Assembly (NCBI GenBank): GCA_944391225.1
Contig: CALXSS010000002.1
Span: 17,414-81,413 of the forward strand
Reading direction: 5' to 3'
Source of the DNA: an uncultured Clostridia bacterium
GTDB taxonomy: Bacteria > Bacillota > Clostridia > UBA1381
DNA length: 64,000 bases
A program made the translations under genes and the position numbers. Shown here piece after piece: positions 35,932 through 44,901 of the stretch. The notes beneath the pieces were generated by a model. That model was not told the DNA's origin. It was given only the letters and a program-made list of their open reading frames with translations, and did not search any database. The stretch's first letter is position 1, and each line of letters opens with the position of its first letter.

Positions 35932-37320
35932 ATGAAGTATACTGAAAAGGGAGTTGAAGAGCTAAAAATTGCCTATATTGGAGGCGGATCGCGTGGCTGG
36001 GCATGGGGACTCATGTCTGACCTTGCAAAGACAGAGGATCTGTGCGGAACAGTGTATCTGTACGATATAGATCCTGACGCTGCAAAGAGGAATGAGATTA
36101 TAGGCAACAGGATAGCGGAGCTTAAGGACTGTGTTTCACCATGGAGTTACAGAGCTGTGGAAACTATAGACGAGGCTCTTGAAGGAGCTGATTTTGTAGT
36201 AATATCTATCCTGCCAGGCACATTTGATGAAATGGAATCAGATGTACACACTCCGGAAAAATATGGAATATACCAGTCGGTGGGCGACACTACAGGACCG
36301 GGTGGAATAATACGCGCAATGCGTACAGTGCCTATGTTCGAGGTCATAGCCAAGGCGATAGAGCGCTGCTGCCCTAAGGCGTGGGTAATTAATTACACAA
36401 ACCCTATGACGGTTTGTGTGCAGTCGCTCTATAAGGCATTTCCAAAGATAAAGGCGTTTGGCTGCTGCCACGAGGTGTTCGGAACACAGAAGGTGTTGGC
36501 ATCTGCTGTTTCAGATATTCTCGAGATCGAAAAGCCGGACAGGAGCGAGATAAAAATAAACGTGCTCGGGGTCAATCATTTCACATGGATAACGCGCGCA
36601 CAGTACAAAAATACTGATATATATCCTTTGTATGCTGAGTTTTGTGAAAAGTACGCTGACGGATATGTTGAGAATGTGGACGATAACTGGATGAACAATT
36701 CTTTTACATCGGCAGAAAAGGTAAAAATAAATCTGTTCCGCCGGTTTGGCTGTATAGCGGCGGCGGGCGACAGGCATCTTGCGGAGTTCTGCCCGGGAAA
36801 TTGGTTCTTAAAGGATCCTGAAACGGTAAATGAATGGAAGTTTGGGCTTACAAAGGTATCATGGCGCAAGGAGGATCTTAAAAAGCGGCTTGAAAAAAGC
36901 GATAAGCTGCATAGCGGTGATATAGAGTTTGAAATAAGCGAAACAGGCGAGGAGGGCGTTAGACAGATGCGCGCTCTGCTTGGTCTTGAGGATATGGTAA
37001 CGAATGTAAATATACCTAACGCGGGACAGATACCGAATCTGCCTGTCGGCGCTGTTGTGGAAACAAATGCGCGGTTCTCAGCGGACAGTGTAGAGCCTAT
37101 ATTTGCAGGAGGGATCCCGGCTGAGATATATCCTCTTGTAAGCCGCGTATGCGGCGAGCAGCAGCTCATAACCGAGGCATGCGCGGAGCGCAGTCTTGAA
37201 AAGGCTTTCAATGCGTTTATAAACGATCCGCTTGTTGCAACTATAAGCTGGAACGACGCCCGTAAGCTCTTTGACGAAATGGTCAGAAATACGAGCAAGT
37301 ATCTGGAGGAATATAAATAA
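35932..37320 (+). CDS. Glycoside hydrolase family 4, alpha-galacturonidase-like
   Basis: NAD+- and Mn2+-dependent GH4 enzyme of 462 residues. The N-terminal Rossmann motif is YIGGGSRGWAWGLMSDLA. The metal/catalytic region shows NYTNPMTVCVQSLY and GCCHEVFGTQK, then NVLGVNHFTWITRA. The CHEV variant places it with the alpha-galacturonidase (LplD-like) branch rather than with the 6-phospho-glucosidases, consistent with pectin use. GAGAGG precedes the ATG 45 bp after the giant protein, so both may be cotranscribed. Confidence 0.85.
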   Translation: MKYTEKGVEELKIAYIGGGSRGWAWGLMSDLAKTEDLCGTVYLYDIDPDAAKRNEIIGNRIAELKDCVSPWSYRAVETIDEALEGADFVVISILPGTFDEMESDVHTPEKYGIYQSVGDTTGPGGIIRAMRTVPMFEVIAKAIERCCPKAWVINYTNPMTVCVQSLYKAFPKIKAFGCCHEVFGTQKVLASAVSDILEIEKPDRSEIKINVLGVNHFTWITRAQYKNTDIYPLYAEFCEKYADGYVENVDDNWMNNSFTSAEKVKINLFRRFGCIAAAGDRHLAEFCPGNWFLKDPETVNEWKFGLTKVSWRKEDLKKRLEKSDKLHSGDIEFEISETGEEGVRQMRALLGLEDMVTNVNIPNAGQIPNLPVGAVVETNARFSADSVEPIFAGGIPAEIYPLVSRVCGEQQLITEACAERSLEKAFNAFINDPLVATISWNDARKLFDEMVRNTSKYLEEYK

Positions 37321-37355
37321 TCAGAAAAAATAGACGCGTAATAATGAACTATGAG

Positions 37356-37628
37356 GCTGTTGCAAAACTCAACGAGTTTGCAACAGCCTTGGGGGCTTTA
37401 GAAAAATAGCGCAGAACGGACGAAACGAAGGGGCGCAGCCCCCTTGCCCGAAGGCGTACGGGGGTACGTCGAGCGGTGAGTTTCGTTCGTAACATAAAGC
37501 GATCTTAATGCTGAAATTTTCATTTATGAAAATTTCCACCTTAAACTTGACAGCAGTGATCCTTAAAAAATGGCTTATCTGCTTTGTTATTTTCGCTTTA
37601 TGTGGTCTGTGCATTTTGCTACAGCCCC
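37356..37628 (+). repeat. 273-bp dispersed palindromic repeat, copy 3
   Basis: Nearly identical to copy 1. It is flanked by AACTATG on the left (37347-37353) and by the inverse CATAGTT on the right (37628-37634), so this copy may have inserted into the centre of a palindrome. It lies between the converging GH4 gene and the lysS terminator. Confidence 0.85.
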
Positions 37629-37639
37629 ATAGTTTTAAT

Positions 37640-37669
37640 AAAAATGCCACAGAGTTTAACTCCATGGCA
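37640..37669 (-). terminator. Terminator of lysS
   Basis: TGCCA (37645-37649) and TGGCA (37665-37669) with GAGTT/AACTC inside; TTTTTATT follows on the minus strand. Confidence 0.75.
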
Positions 37670-37779
37670 CTAATTGTTCTAAGTGAAAATGCTTTTCTTG
37701 CGCATAAATCCGCACAAATTGGTGTAAACCATAACACTCAAATCTTGCAAACACGCATAAATACTGACTTATTCGATCT

Positions 37780-39264
37780 TTACTTATCAAGCGGCTTCAT
37801 GGTGGGGAACAGGAGCACGTCTCTTATTGCCGGTGAATCTGTAAGCAACATACACATACGGTCTATTCCAAAGCCTATTCCGCCTGTAGGCGGCATTCCT
37901 ATCTCAAGCGCTCTCATAAAGTCCTCGTCAGTAGTATTAGCCTCGTCATCACCCTGAGCCAAAAGCTCCTCCTGCGCCTTAAAACGCTCTCTCTGATCAA
38001 TTGGATCGTTCAGCTCTGAATATGCGTTAGCCATTTCCCAGCCGTTCATAAAGAATTCAAATCTTTCAACGTACTCCGGATTTTCAGGCTTCTTCTTTGT
38101 GAGCGGTGATATTTCTATCGGATGATCCATAACAAATGTCGGCTGGATCATATGCTCCTCTGCAAATTCCTCAAAGAACAGATTAAGTATATCGCCCTTT
38201 TTATGTCTTTCCTCATATTCAACATTGTGTTCCTTCGCCGCCCTGCGCGCATCCTCAAGAGTATGGATCTCGTTAAAATCCACTCCGGCGTATTTCTTAA
38301 CGGCATCTACCATGGTTATGCGCTCAAACGGCTTGCCGAGATCCATCTCAACTCCGCCGTAAACTATCTTGGTCGTGCCAAGCACCTCCTGAGCAACATG
38401 ACGGTACAGGTTTTCTGTAAGATCCATCATGCCATGATAATCAGTGTATGCCTGATACAGCTCCATGAGCGTGAATTCCGGATTATGACGTGTGTCAAGT
38501 CCCTCGTTTCTGAATACTCGTCCTATCTCATAGACCTTTTCCAGACCTCCTACAATAAGACGCTTAAGATAAAGCTCCAAGGAAATTCTGAGCTTAAAAT
38601 CCTCGTCAAGCGCATTGAAATGCGTTTCAAACGGCCTTGCCGCCGCTCCTCCGGCATTTGCAACAAGCATAGGTGTTTCTACCTCAAGGAATCCCTGACC
38701 GTTGAGATAACTTCTTATTGATGCCACTATTTTTGATCTCTTTATGAATGTGTCCTTTACATCCTCGTTCATTATAAGATCCACATATCTCTGACGATAT
38801 CTGAGATCAGGATCGCTCAGACCGTGAAACTTCTCCGGCAGCGGCTGCAATGACTTTGAAAGCAGTGTTATCTTTTCCGCTCTTATCGATATTTCGCCCG
38901 CCTCGGTTCTGAAAACTATTCCTGTAACACCGATTATATCACCTATATCAAGCTTCTTGAATCTGTCGTACTCCTCATCTCCAAGAACATCTTTCTTTGC
39001 AAACACCTGTATCTTCCCTGTAAGATCAAGAAGATCGCCAAAGCCGATCTTACCCATGCGGCGCTTTGACATAAGTCTGCCGGCAATGGTCACTTCCTTA
39101 TCCTCATAATCAACAAAATTATCCTTTATATTTTTTGCGCTGTTGTCGCGCTCAAATTTTGTTATTTTAAACGGATCCATATCCGCATTCACATACTCTG
39201 TCAGCTTATCGCGTCTGTTCTTTAATATCTGCTTAAGTCTTGAACTGTCCTGCTGTTCCATCAA
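37780..39264 (-). CDS. lysS: Lysine--tRNA ligase, class II
   Basis: LysRS of 494 residues: an N-terminal OB-fold anticodon domain (KEVTIAGRLMSKRRMGKIGFGDL), class II motif 2 FRNEGLDTRHNPEFT, and motif 3 GIGFGIDRMCMLLT. AGGAGG is 8 bp before the ATG at 39264. No T-box is present. Instead the upstream region is occupied by a structured insertion (39291-39630), leaving only 26 bp between it and the start. Confidence 0.97.
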   Translation of the reverse strand: MMEQQDSSRLKQILKNRRDKLTEYVNADMDPFKITKFERDNSAKNIKDNFVDYEDKEVTIAGRLMSKRRMGKIGFGDLLDLTGKIQVFAKKDVLGDEEYDRFKKLDIGDIIGVTGIVFRTEAGEISIRAEKITLLSKSLQPLPEKFHGLSDPDLRYRQRYVDLIMNEDVKDTFIKRSKIVASIRSYLNGQGFLEVETPMLVANAGGAAARPFETHFNALDEDFKLRISLELYLKRLIVGGLEKVYEIGRVFRNEGLDTRHNPEFTLMELYQAYTDYHGMMDLTENLYRHVAQEVLGTTKIVYGGVEMDLGKPFERITMVDAVKKYAGVDFNEIHTLEDARRAAKEHNVEYEERHKKGDILNLFFEEFAEEHMIQPTFVMDHPIEISPLTKKKPENPEYVERFEFFMNGWEMANAYSELNDPIDQRERFKAQEELLAQGDDEANTTDEDFMRALEIGMPPTGGIGFGIDRMCMLLTDSPAIRDVLLFPTMKPLDK

Positions 39265-39279
39265 AAAAACCTCCTATAC

Positions 39280-39290
39280 TAAATTAATAT
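39280..39290 (+). repeat. Direct repeat flanking the lysS-upstream element, left copy
   Basis: TAAATTAATAT, identical to 39631-39641. The pair brackets the element at 39291-39630 and looks like a target-site duplication. Confidence 0.75.
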
Positions 39291-39630
39291 TAGGCAATTA
39301 TAAAACTCTAAAAGAGTTTTATAATTGCTACCTATTTGATGTGTACTCGAGGATGTACCCGCCAAGAAAGGCGGGCAAGACCGAAGGTCTTGATTTTGCT
39401 GCGGCAAAATTACTGGGTGTACCCTCGAATTTAATAAATTTCTGAACGATGTGCACCGCGCAAGAAAGCGCGGTCAGCCAAAGGCTGAATTTTGCTTTGC
39501 AAAATTGCTGAATGCGCGTCAGAAATTTGGGTTAAAAAAGTTTCAACATACATATTTTATGTAATTGGATGGAACTTTTTTAACCTACTTTAACCAGATT
39601 AATTGTGAAACATAGTTTCACAATTGCCTA
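39291..39630. mobile_element. 340-bp structured non-coding insertion element
   Basis: Bounded by TAGGCAATT (39291-39299) and its inverse AATTGCCTA (39622-39630), and flanked by 11-bp direct repeats. In order it contains: a perfect 15-bp hairpin (39294-39308/39314-39328); a four-way junction closed by CGAGG/CCTCG (39348-39427) with three abutting hairpins; a second, homologous junction closed by AAATTTCTGA/TCAGAAATTT (39436-39528) with three abutting hairpins; a 13-bp hairpin (39530-39542/39573-39585); and an 11-bp hairpin (39601-39611/39615-39625). It has no coding capacity, so it would be mobilised in trans if at all. It separates lysS from any promoter further upstream. Confidence 0.75.
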
Positions 39631-39641
39631 TAAATTAATAT
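39631..39641 (+). repeat. Direct repeat flanking the lysS-upstream element, right copy
   Basis: TAAATTAATAT, a perfect copy of 39280-39290. The remaining 39642-39818 is AT-rich. It holds a weak minus-strand TTGACA at 39689-39684 that could drive lysS through the element. Confidence 0.75.
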
Positions 39642-39818
39642 CCGCTATACAAAAAACGAATACATCTCACTGCGCACATCATGTGTCAATTATCACTATT
39701 ATACTACAATTTTATAAATAATACAATGGTTAAAATCACAAAAAATAATTAATTATAAATTATTTTTACTCATAGCTATTACAATATATTGTTTTCTACA
39801 AATATTACCGTTTTTTAC

Positions 39819-39847
39819 TTGACAGAAAGCTGATAATTTTGTAAAAT
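39819..39847 (+). promoter_or_regulatory. Promoter of the glucosaminidase gene
   Basis: TTGACA (39819-39824), 17-bp spacer and TAAAAT (39842-39847), 16 bp before the ATG at 39864. Confidence 0.75.
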
Positions 39848-39863
39848 AAGTGTGGTGATATAT

Positions 39864-41537
39864 ATGATAAAAATAGTTATTTCATTATTTATTCTGCTGT
39901 TTGGCTGCACAGCCGCACAGGCAGCAGATAATACAGAATACAGTCCGGAGCTATATCTTTCCCCGTTTATCGGTTTTGAAACGCTGAAAACAGAAGATAT
40001 TTCCGTTCCTGCTCCGGCTCTCTGTATTTATTCGGACTCAGGAGAGCTAAGCAAAAAAATAGGCGCTCTTACACTGCCGCTCAATTCTACTGAAAAGCCG
40101 ATCAGCTACAGCACTGACAGTCCGCACATAACGGTAAGCGAAGATGGAACGGTTACATCTGACGGAACTGAATGCACAGCTTCTGTCAGTATCTCAAGTG
40201 GAGATATAAGCATAGACTATCCTGTTTATGTTACAAAATCGTTAAGCAGATTCTCTCTTTCAGAGAGCGAGCTGAATCTGTACGCAGACAAACCGGAGAT
40301 AACAACTCTCAGCATAATTACCGAACCATCTGCTATAGACCCCGCTTTGATAAAATGGCATTCCGGGGATGAGGCTATAGCTTATGTTGATGATACAGGA
40401 CGCGTTATACCAAACGGTGTTGGCACGACGAGCATATATGCGGAAACTCTTGACGGACAGCACACAGCAAAATGCACAGTCTATGTAGGACTTTACGATG
40501 TGCGCACAAAGGCAGTATTTATTACTAACGCTATAGATAAGCTCCGTTCAGGAAGCGAATACACGCTGTCGGCATATATCTATCCTGAAACCGTAAATGA
40601 TAAATCGGTACATTGGACAAGCTCAAACAGCAATGTGGTTTCCATTTCTCAGGACGGTACAATACACGGCATTGAACCCGGCAACGCTGTTATCAAGGTT
40701 GAAAGCTCAAATGGAAAGACCGACAGCTTTGAAATAGAAATACTGCCGTCAGGATCAAGCGAAGTAAACTACAAGGTCATATCCAGATCAGTATCCGAAC
40801 GTGTTGCCGAGCTGCTCTCCAAGCCGCAGTTTGTAAGCTATGACTACACGCTTGATGAAATGGCAGAACATCAGATGGCATACTCGCCTGTGAAGTATTC
40901 TGAAAACAGAAAGGCTGAAAAGAACGAGGTGCTTGATGCCCTTGACCCATCAGCACATAACGGAGGCTACGGAAAATATCAGTTCATTGACCTTAGTGAA
41001 TCTAACAACGTAAGCGTTGATACTCTTAACTCCTACCTTAACGGCAAGGGAATCCTTTCAGGAAAAGGACAGCAGTTCAAGGACGCGGCTGACGCATACG
41101 GTATAAGCGAGCTTTATCTTGTAACACATGCGTGTCTTGAGACTGGCGATGGTTTTTCTCAACTCGCCAACGGTGTAGAAGTGAACGGCACTGTTGTATA
41201 TAATATGTTCGGTATCGGAGCGTATGATGAGAACGCGGTGAAATACGGCTCAGAATACGCGTACAGCATGGGCTGGACAAGCGTTGACGCGGCAATATAT
41301 GGCGGAGCAGCCTGGATAAGCGACAACTATATCAACAATGCAAGCTATAAGCAAAATACTCTGTACAAAATGAGATGGAATCCTGACAGCCCAGGAGAAC
41401 ACCAGTATGCGACCGACATTGACTGGGCGACCGCTCAGGCAAAAACCTTGAAATCAATGTTTGATGCGTTCCCTGACGCCGAGCTGTATTTTGAGGTGCC
41501 GCTCTACAAGAGTGAAAAAGAATTTGAATTTAAATGA
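39864..41537 (+). CDS. Secreted N-acetylglucosaminidase with bacterial Ig-like domains
   Basis: Exported autolysin-like protein of 557 residues. A signal peptide (MIKIVISLFILLFGC, with AQA-AD as a possible cleavage site) is followed by two or three Big_2-type domains (about 100-300; VHWTSSNSNVVSISQDGTIHGIEPG is typical). The C-terminal catalytic domain has VTHACLETGDGFSQLA, carrying the family's Glu, and then YNMFGIGAYD. These are signatures of the LytD/FlgJ-type glucosaminidase that cuts peptidoglycan glycan strands. ATG 39864 is preferred over the GTG 12 bp earlier because GGTGAT serves it. Confidence 0.88.
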   Translation: MIKIVISLFILLFGCTAAQAADNTEYSPELYLSPFIGFETLKTEDISVPAPALCIYSDSGELSKKIGALTLPLNSTEKPISYSTDSPHITVSEDGTVTSDGTECTASVSISSGDISIDYPVYVTKSLSRFSLSESELNLYADKPEITTLSIITEPSAIDPALIKWHSGDEAIAYVDDTGRVIPNGVGTTSIYAETLDGQHTAKCTVYVGLYDVRTKAVFITNAIDKLRSGSEYTLSAYIYPETVNDKSVHWTSSNSNVVSISQDGTIHGIEPGNAVIKVESSNGKTDSFEIEILPSGSSEVNYKVISRSVSERVAELLSKPQFVSYDYTLDEMAEHQMAYSPVKYSENRKAEKNEVLDALDPSAHNGGYGKYQFIDLSESNNVSVDTLNSYLNGKGILSGKGQQFKDAADAYGISELYLVTHACLETGDGFSQLANGVEVNGTVVYNMFGIGAYDENAVKYGSEYAYSMGWTSVDAAIYGGAAWISDNYINNASYKQNTLYKMRWNPDSPGEHQYATDIDWATAQAKTLKSMFDAFPDAELYFEVPLYKSEKEFEFK

Positions 41538-41553
41538 TATTATATATGTATAA

Positions 41554-41593
41554 AACAGCAGCGCGCGGAGCCATACATCCGCGCGCTGTTGTT
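41554..41593. terminator. Bidirectional terminator
   Basis: AACAGCAGCGCGCGGA pairs with TCCGCGCGCTGTTGTT; it lies between the converging glucosaminidase and AEC genes. Confidence 0.85.
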
Positions 41594-42544
41594 TTATATA
41601 GGAAAGTTCACTATCATATAATATACCGCAGGCAGCGTTACGATACATAAAGCTGTTGTTATGAACGCCCCTTCTGCTCCGTACAGTACATCACATTTAT
41701 ACTCTGCCGCAAGTATTGAAAGCACAGTAGATACCGGCATAGCTACTTGCAGCACCGCCACTCCCGTAACCGTTTCATTCACGCCTATAAGTCTGAGTGC
41801 TATAAGCAGCAGCGCGGGAAACAATAGCATTTTCACCGCCAGAAGGACAAACAGCGAAACACGCCTGTAAATATGTTTAAAGTCGACCATGGCAAGAGTT
41901 CCGCCCAGAAACAGCATAGACAGATATGTTGTTACCGAACCGATACCTTCAAACGCCTCCTTGAATATCCCGCCAAATTTCAAGCCGAACGCCATCATAA
42001 CAAGCGAAATTGCTACAGCGGCAGTTCCCGGATTTATTATCCTTTTGATATTGGAGCGCAAAGAGCCTCCATTATCTGAATGCACTCCCGACAGCTTGAA
42101 TACACCGAAAGTCCATAAATAACAATCGTTCGCAAACGCAAACAAAGCTGCGTATAATATACCCTCATCGCCATATATTTTCTGGATCAGCGGATATGCC
42201 ACAAATACTATATTTCCAAAACACGACATGCACGAGTGCATGACCGCGCGCTCGCCCTGCATTTTGAAAAGCTTTGCCGTGCCGGCGCCCAGCAAATACA
42301 TAGCCGGAATACAAGCCCAGCCTATTACAAGGATAGTTATACAGTTTACTATCCTCTCCCTGTCAAGTCCAAGCTTAGTCATTGTTGTTACAACAAGTAT
42401 TGGCAACGTGACCTTTACAAGCAGCTTTGACAGCGCATCGCGCACCTCAGGCTTTATGTAACCGCTTTTTACGCATATGAACCCCACAAGCATAGCTAAC
42501 CCAAGTACAAGTATGCTGTTGAGTATATCTGCAAATCCCACCAT
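41594..42544 (-). CDS. Auxin-efflux-carrier (AEC) family transporter
   Basis: Integral membrane protein of 316 residues with about ten helices in two inverted halves. AMLVGFICVKSGYIKPEVRDALSKLLVKVTLP at the start and VAMPVSTVLSILAAEYKCD near the end are characteristic of bacterial AEC permeases, which export or import small organic acids such as malate. It is the last gene of the hpt-radical SAM-AEC run, 34 bp after the radical SAM stop. ATG 42544 follows AGGTGA. Confidence 0.85.
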   Translation of the reverse strand: MVGFADILNSILVLGLAMLVGFICVKSGYIKPEVRDALSKLLVKVTLPILVVTTMTKLGLDRERIVNCITILVIGWACIPAMYLLGAGTAKLFKMQGERAVMHSCMSCFGNIVFVAYPLIQKIYGDEGILYAALFAFANDCYLWTFGVFKLSGVHSDNGGSLRSNIKRIINPGTAAVAISLVMMAFGLKFGGIFKEAFEGIGSVTTYLSMLFLGGTLAMVDFKHIYRRVSLFVLLAVKMLLFPALLLIALRLIGVNETVTGVAVLQVAMPVSTVLSILAAEYKCDVLYGAEGAFITTALCIVTLPAVYYMIVNFPI

Positions 42545-42578
42545 TATTTTCACCTCGCACAAACGGGCGTTGAGCCTT

Positions 42579-44237
42579 TCAGCCCTCCGCCCGTACTATC
42601 CTATTGTATTTTTTATCAAATATGATTATATTCTTTCTTTTTTTGCCGTTCCCCAACACATCATAGTCAAATTCCTCAAACCACAGGCTTTTTATTATCT
42701 CCTTTACAGGCTTGCCAGCATACTCCGGGAGCCTTTCTGATATAAACGTCTCGGTCAAGAGTTCAAACCTGTATCTGAGTAGTGACCTATTGTATGGCGA
42801 CAACGCCCACTCCGGTGTTGACGGATTGTGCGTGTTTATAAAATAATCAAGCTTGATATAGTCGAGCATATCCCCATCGCCGCAAAATGCAGCAAGTATT
42901 GCATACAGCCGCTGCTGTGATATACCGATCTCCGAGTATCCATTCGCCTCAAAATACTCCGACAGCTCCGAATACATATCAAACTGTGAATCATACCGCT
43001 TTGATAACCTTGAAAGCGCGTTTTTAAAAGCTCCGCTGTTATAATACTTTTCAAACACATTTTCTATGCTGTGCAGCTTTAAAAGCTCATCGTATGAGAT
43101 ATAGCTGTTAAAAAGCACCTCATATGGAGGCTCGTCCTCAAAAACATATCCGTGCTTATCATACTCGCGCCTTATTTTTGTGCCGCGCAGAAGCTTTAAA
43201 AATCCCAACTGCAAAACATCAGGCTCAAGCGCCATGACCTCGTCAAACGATCTTGAAAATGATACATAGTCCTCATACGGCAGCCCCGCTATGAGATCAA
43301 GGTGCATATGCACCGCCCCATTTAGCTTTCTTACCGTCTCGGATATTTTCAAAAATTCGGCTTTTCTGTCAATAGCCTTGAGAGTTTTCGGATTTGTGGA
43401 CTGAACGCCTATCTCAAGTAAAAACCTGTTTTTCGGAGCTGATCTCAAAATGTTTGTTATCTCGTCATTTATAAGATCTGCCGCAATCTCAAAATGGAAC
43501 TGCGTATCGCAATCCTGTTCCGCCAGAAAACGTATAAGCTCCGCCGCGCGTTGTCGGTCGGCATTGAATGTTCTGTCAACAAACTTTACTATCCTGACCC
43601 CGCCATCGATAAACCTTTTAAGCTCCCGCTTCACTGTCTCGGTGTTTCTGAATCTCACATTATGCACAGTAGAGGACAGACAGTAGCTGCAACGAAACGG
43701 GCATCCTCTGCTTGATTCATAATATATGAGCTTGTGCCTGTTTTCTGCTATATCCTCATCAGTATACGGATAAGGCAGGCTGTCGAGTGAGCACACAGGC
43801 TCACGTTCGGGCATCTCTATGATAGCATCCCCGCTGCGGTAAGTGATGCCATTAACAGCTTTACCGCTGCTCAAATAATCGACAAATGTCTCCTCGCCTT
43901 CGCCGCGCATTATCCCATCAATAAACTTATATTTCAGCATATACGCGCGGCTGTCAAATGAAACCTCAGGTCCGCCCAAGATTATCTCTGTTTCCGGCGA
44001 TACCTTTTTGAGCATTCCCGCGACCCTGAGCACAAAGCCTATATTCCAAATATAGCATGAAAACAATACAGCGTCAGCCTTTACCTGATATATTCTTTTC
44101 AGTACGTCCTCAGCCCGCTCGTTTATTGTAAATTCCGCAAAGGATACATCGGGTCTGTCGGCATACGCTGAAAGAGCGCGGACACTAAGTGATGTATGTA
44201 TATATTTCGCATTTACGGCTGCAAGCAGTACCCTCAT
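42579..44237 (-). CDS. B12-binding domain radical SAM protein
   Basis: Protein of 552 residues. The N-terminal cobalamin-binding-like domain (about 1-130) contains ADAVLFSCYIWN and EIILGGPEVSFD. The radical SAM core carries the 4Fe-4S cluster Cys in SRGCPFRCSYC (C179, C183, C186). The C-terminal extension (about 370-552) resembles the DUF4080 region. The DxHxxG motif of corrinoid binding is not visible, so the domain may have lost B12. The reaction is unknown. It starts 18 bp after hpt. Confidence 0.85.
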   Translation of the reverse strand: MRVLLAAVNAKYIHTSLSVRALSAYADRPDVSFAEFTINERAEDVLKRIYQVKADAVLFSCYIWNIGFVLRVAGMLKKVSPETEIILGGPEVSFDSRAYMLKYKFIDGIMRGEGEETFVDYLSSGKAVNGITYRSGDAIIEMPEREPVCSLDSLPYPYTDEDIAENRHKLIYYESSRGCPFRCSYCLSSTVHNVRFRNTETVKRELKRFIDGGVRIVKFVDRTFNADRQRAAELIRFLAEQDCDTQFHFEIAADLINDEITNILRSAPKNRFLLEIGVQSTNPKTLKAIDRKAEFLKISETVRKLNGAVHMHLDLIAGLPYEDYVSFSRSFDEVMALEPDVLQLGFLKLLRGTKIRREYDKHGYVFEDEPPYEVLFNSYISYDELLKLHSIENVFEKYYNSGAFKNALSRLSKRYDSQFDMYSELSEYFEANGYSEIGISQQRLYAILAAFCGDGDMLDYIKLDYFINTHNPSTPEWALSPYNRSLLRYRFELLTETFISERLPEYAGKPVKEIIKSLWFEEFDYDVLGNGKKRKNIIIFDKKYNRIVRAEG

Positions 44238-44255
44238 ATCCTGACCCCGCTTTCC

Positions 44256-44792
44256 TTAAGCGTATACCTCCGGCTTCAATACACCAATATACGGCAGATT
44301 CCTGTATTTCTCAGCAAGGTCAAGCCCATAGCCTACCACAAACTCATCAGGTATCTCCGCGCCTATATATTCAGTCTCCACCTTTACCACATGGCGCGAC
44401 GGCTTTGAAAGCAGAGTGGCGATCTTTACACTTGCTGCTCCGCGGTTCTTCATCTCCTGCTTGAGTAAAGAAAGAGTTCTGCCACTGTCGATTATATCCT
44501 CAATGATCAGCACATTCTTTCCCCTTACATCATTTTCAATATCCTTCTTGATCTTAATAGTTCCTGACGATTCCGTACCGGCGCCATAGCTTGAAGCCTG
44601 CATAAAATCAACCCTTACATTCATATTCAGCTTTCTTATTAGATCAGCCGAAAAAATCAGGCTGCCCTTAAGCACAACAACTGCAATGATCTCCTCATCG
44701 CCATAATCCGCATTGATGCGCTCCGCTACTGAATCAACAAGACCTCTTAGCTCACTTTCGGTAAACATGATCTCCTTAATATCCTTGTGCAT
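44256..44792 (-). CDS. hpt: Hypoxanthine phosphoribosyltransferase
   Basis: Purine salvage enzyme of 178 residues that makes IMP or GMP from bases and PRPP. The PRPP loop is VLIIEDIIDSGRTL, with VVVLKGSLIFSADLI upstream and DEFVVGYGLDLAEKYRNLPYIG near the end. The ATG at 44792 has GGAAGG upstream; a longer in-frame start is not supported. It heads a run with the radical SAM and AEC genes. Confidence 0.95.
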   Translation of the reverse strand: MHKDIKEIMFTESELRGLVDSVAERINADYGDEEIIAVVVLKGSLIFSADLIRKLNMNVRVDFMQASSYGAGTESSGTIKIKKDIENDVRGKNVLIIEDIIDSGRTLSLLKQEMKNRGAASVKIATLLSKPSRHVVKVETEYIGAEIPDEFVVGYGLDLAEKYRNLPYIGVLKPEVYA

Positions 44793-44901
44793 TGAAATTC
44801 CCTTTCCTTCCTTTGTTTGTTTATAATACCACGTCCTTATTATCTGCAATAACCGAAATTATTTTGCAAAATCGGACAAAATATTCTTGAGGTGATGAGC
44901 T

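Noticed and set aside
42579..44237. Methylcobalamin-dependent methyltransferase activity of the radical SAM protein
   Set aside because: The DxHxxG corrinoid motif is not visible in the N-terminal domain, so only a B12-type fold is claimed.
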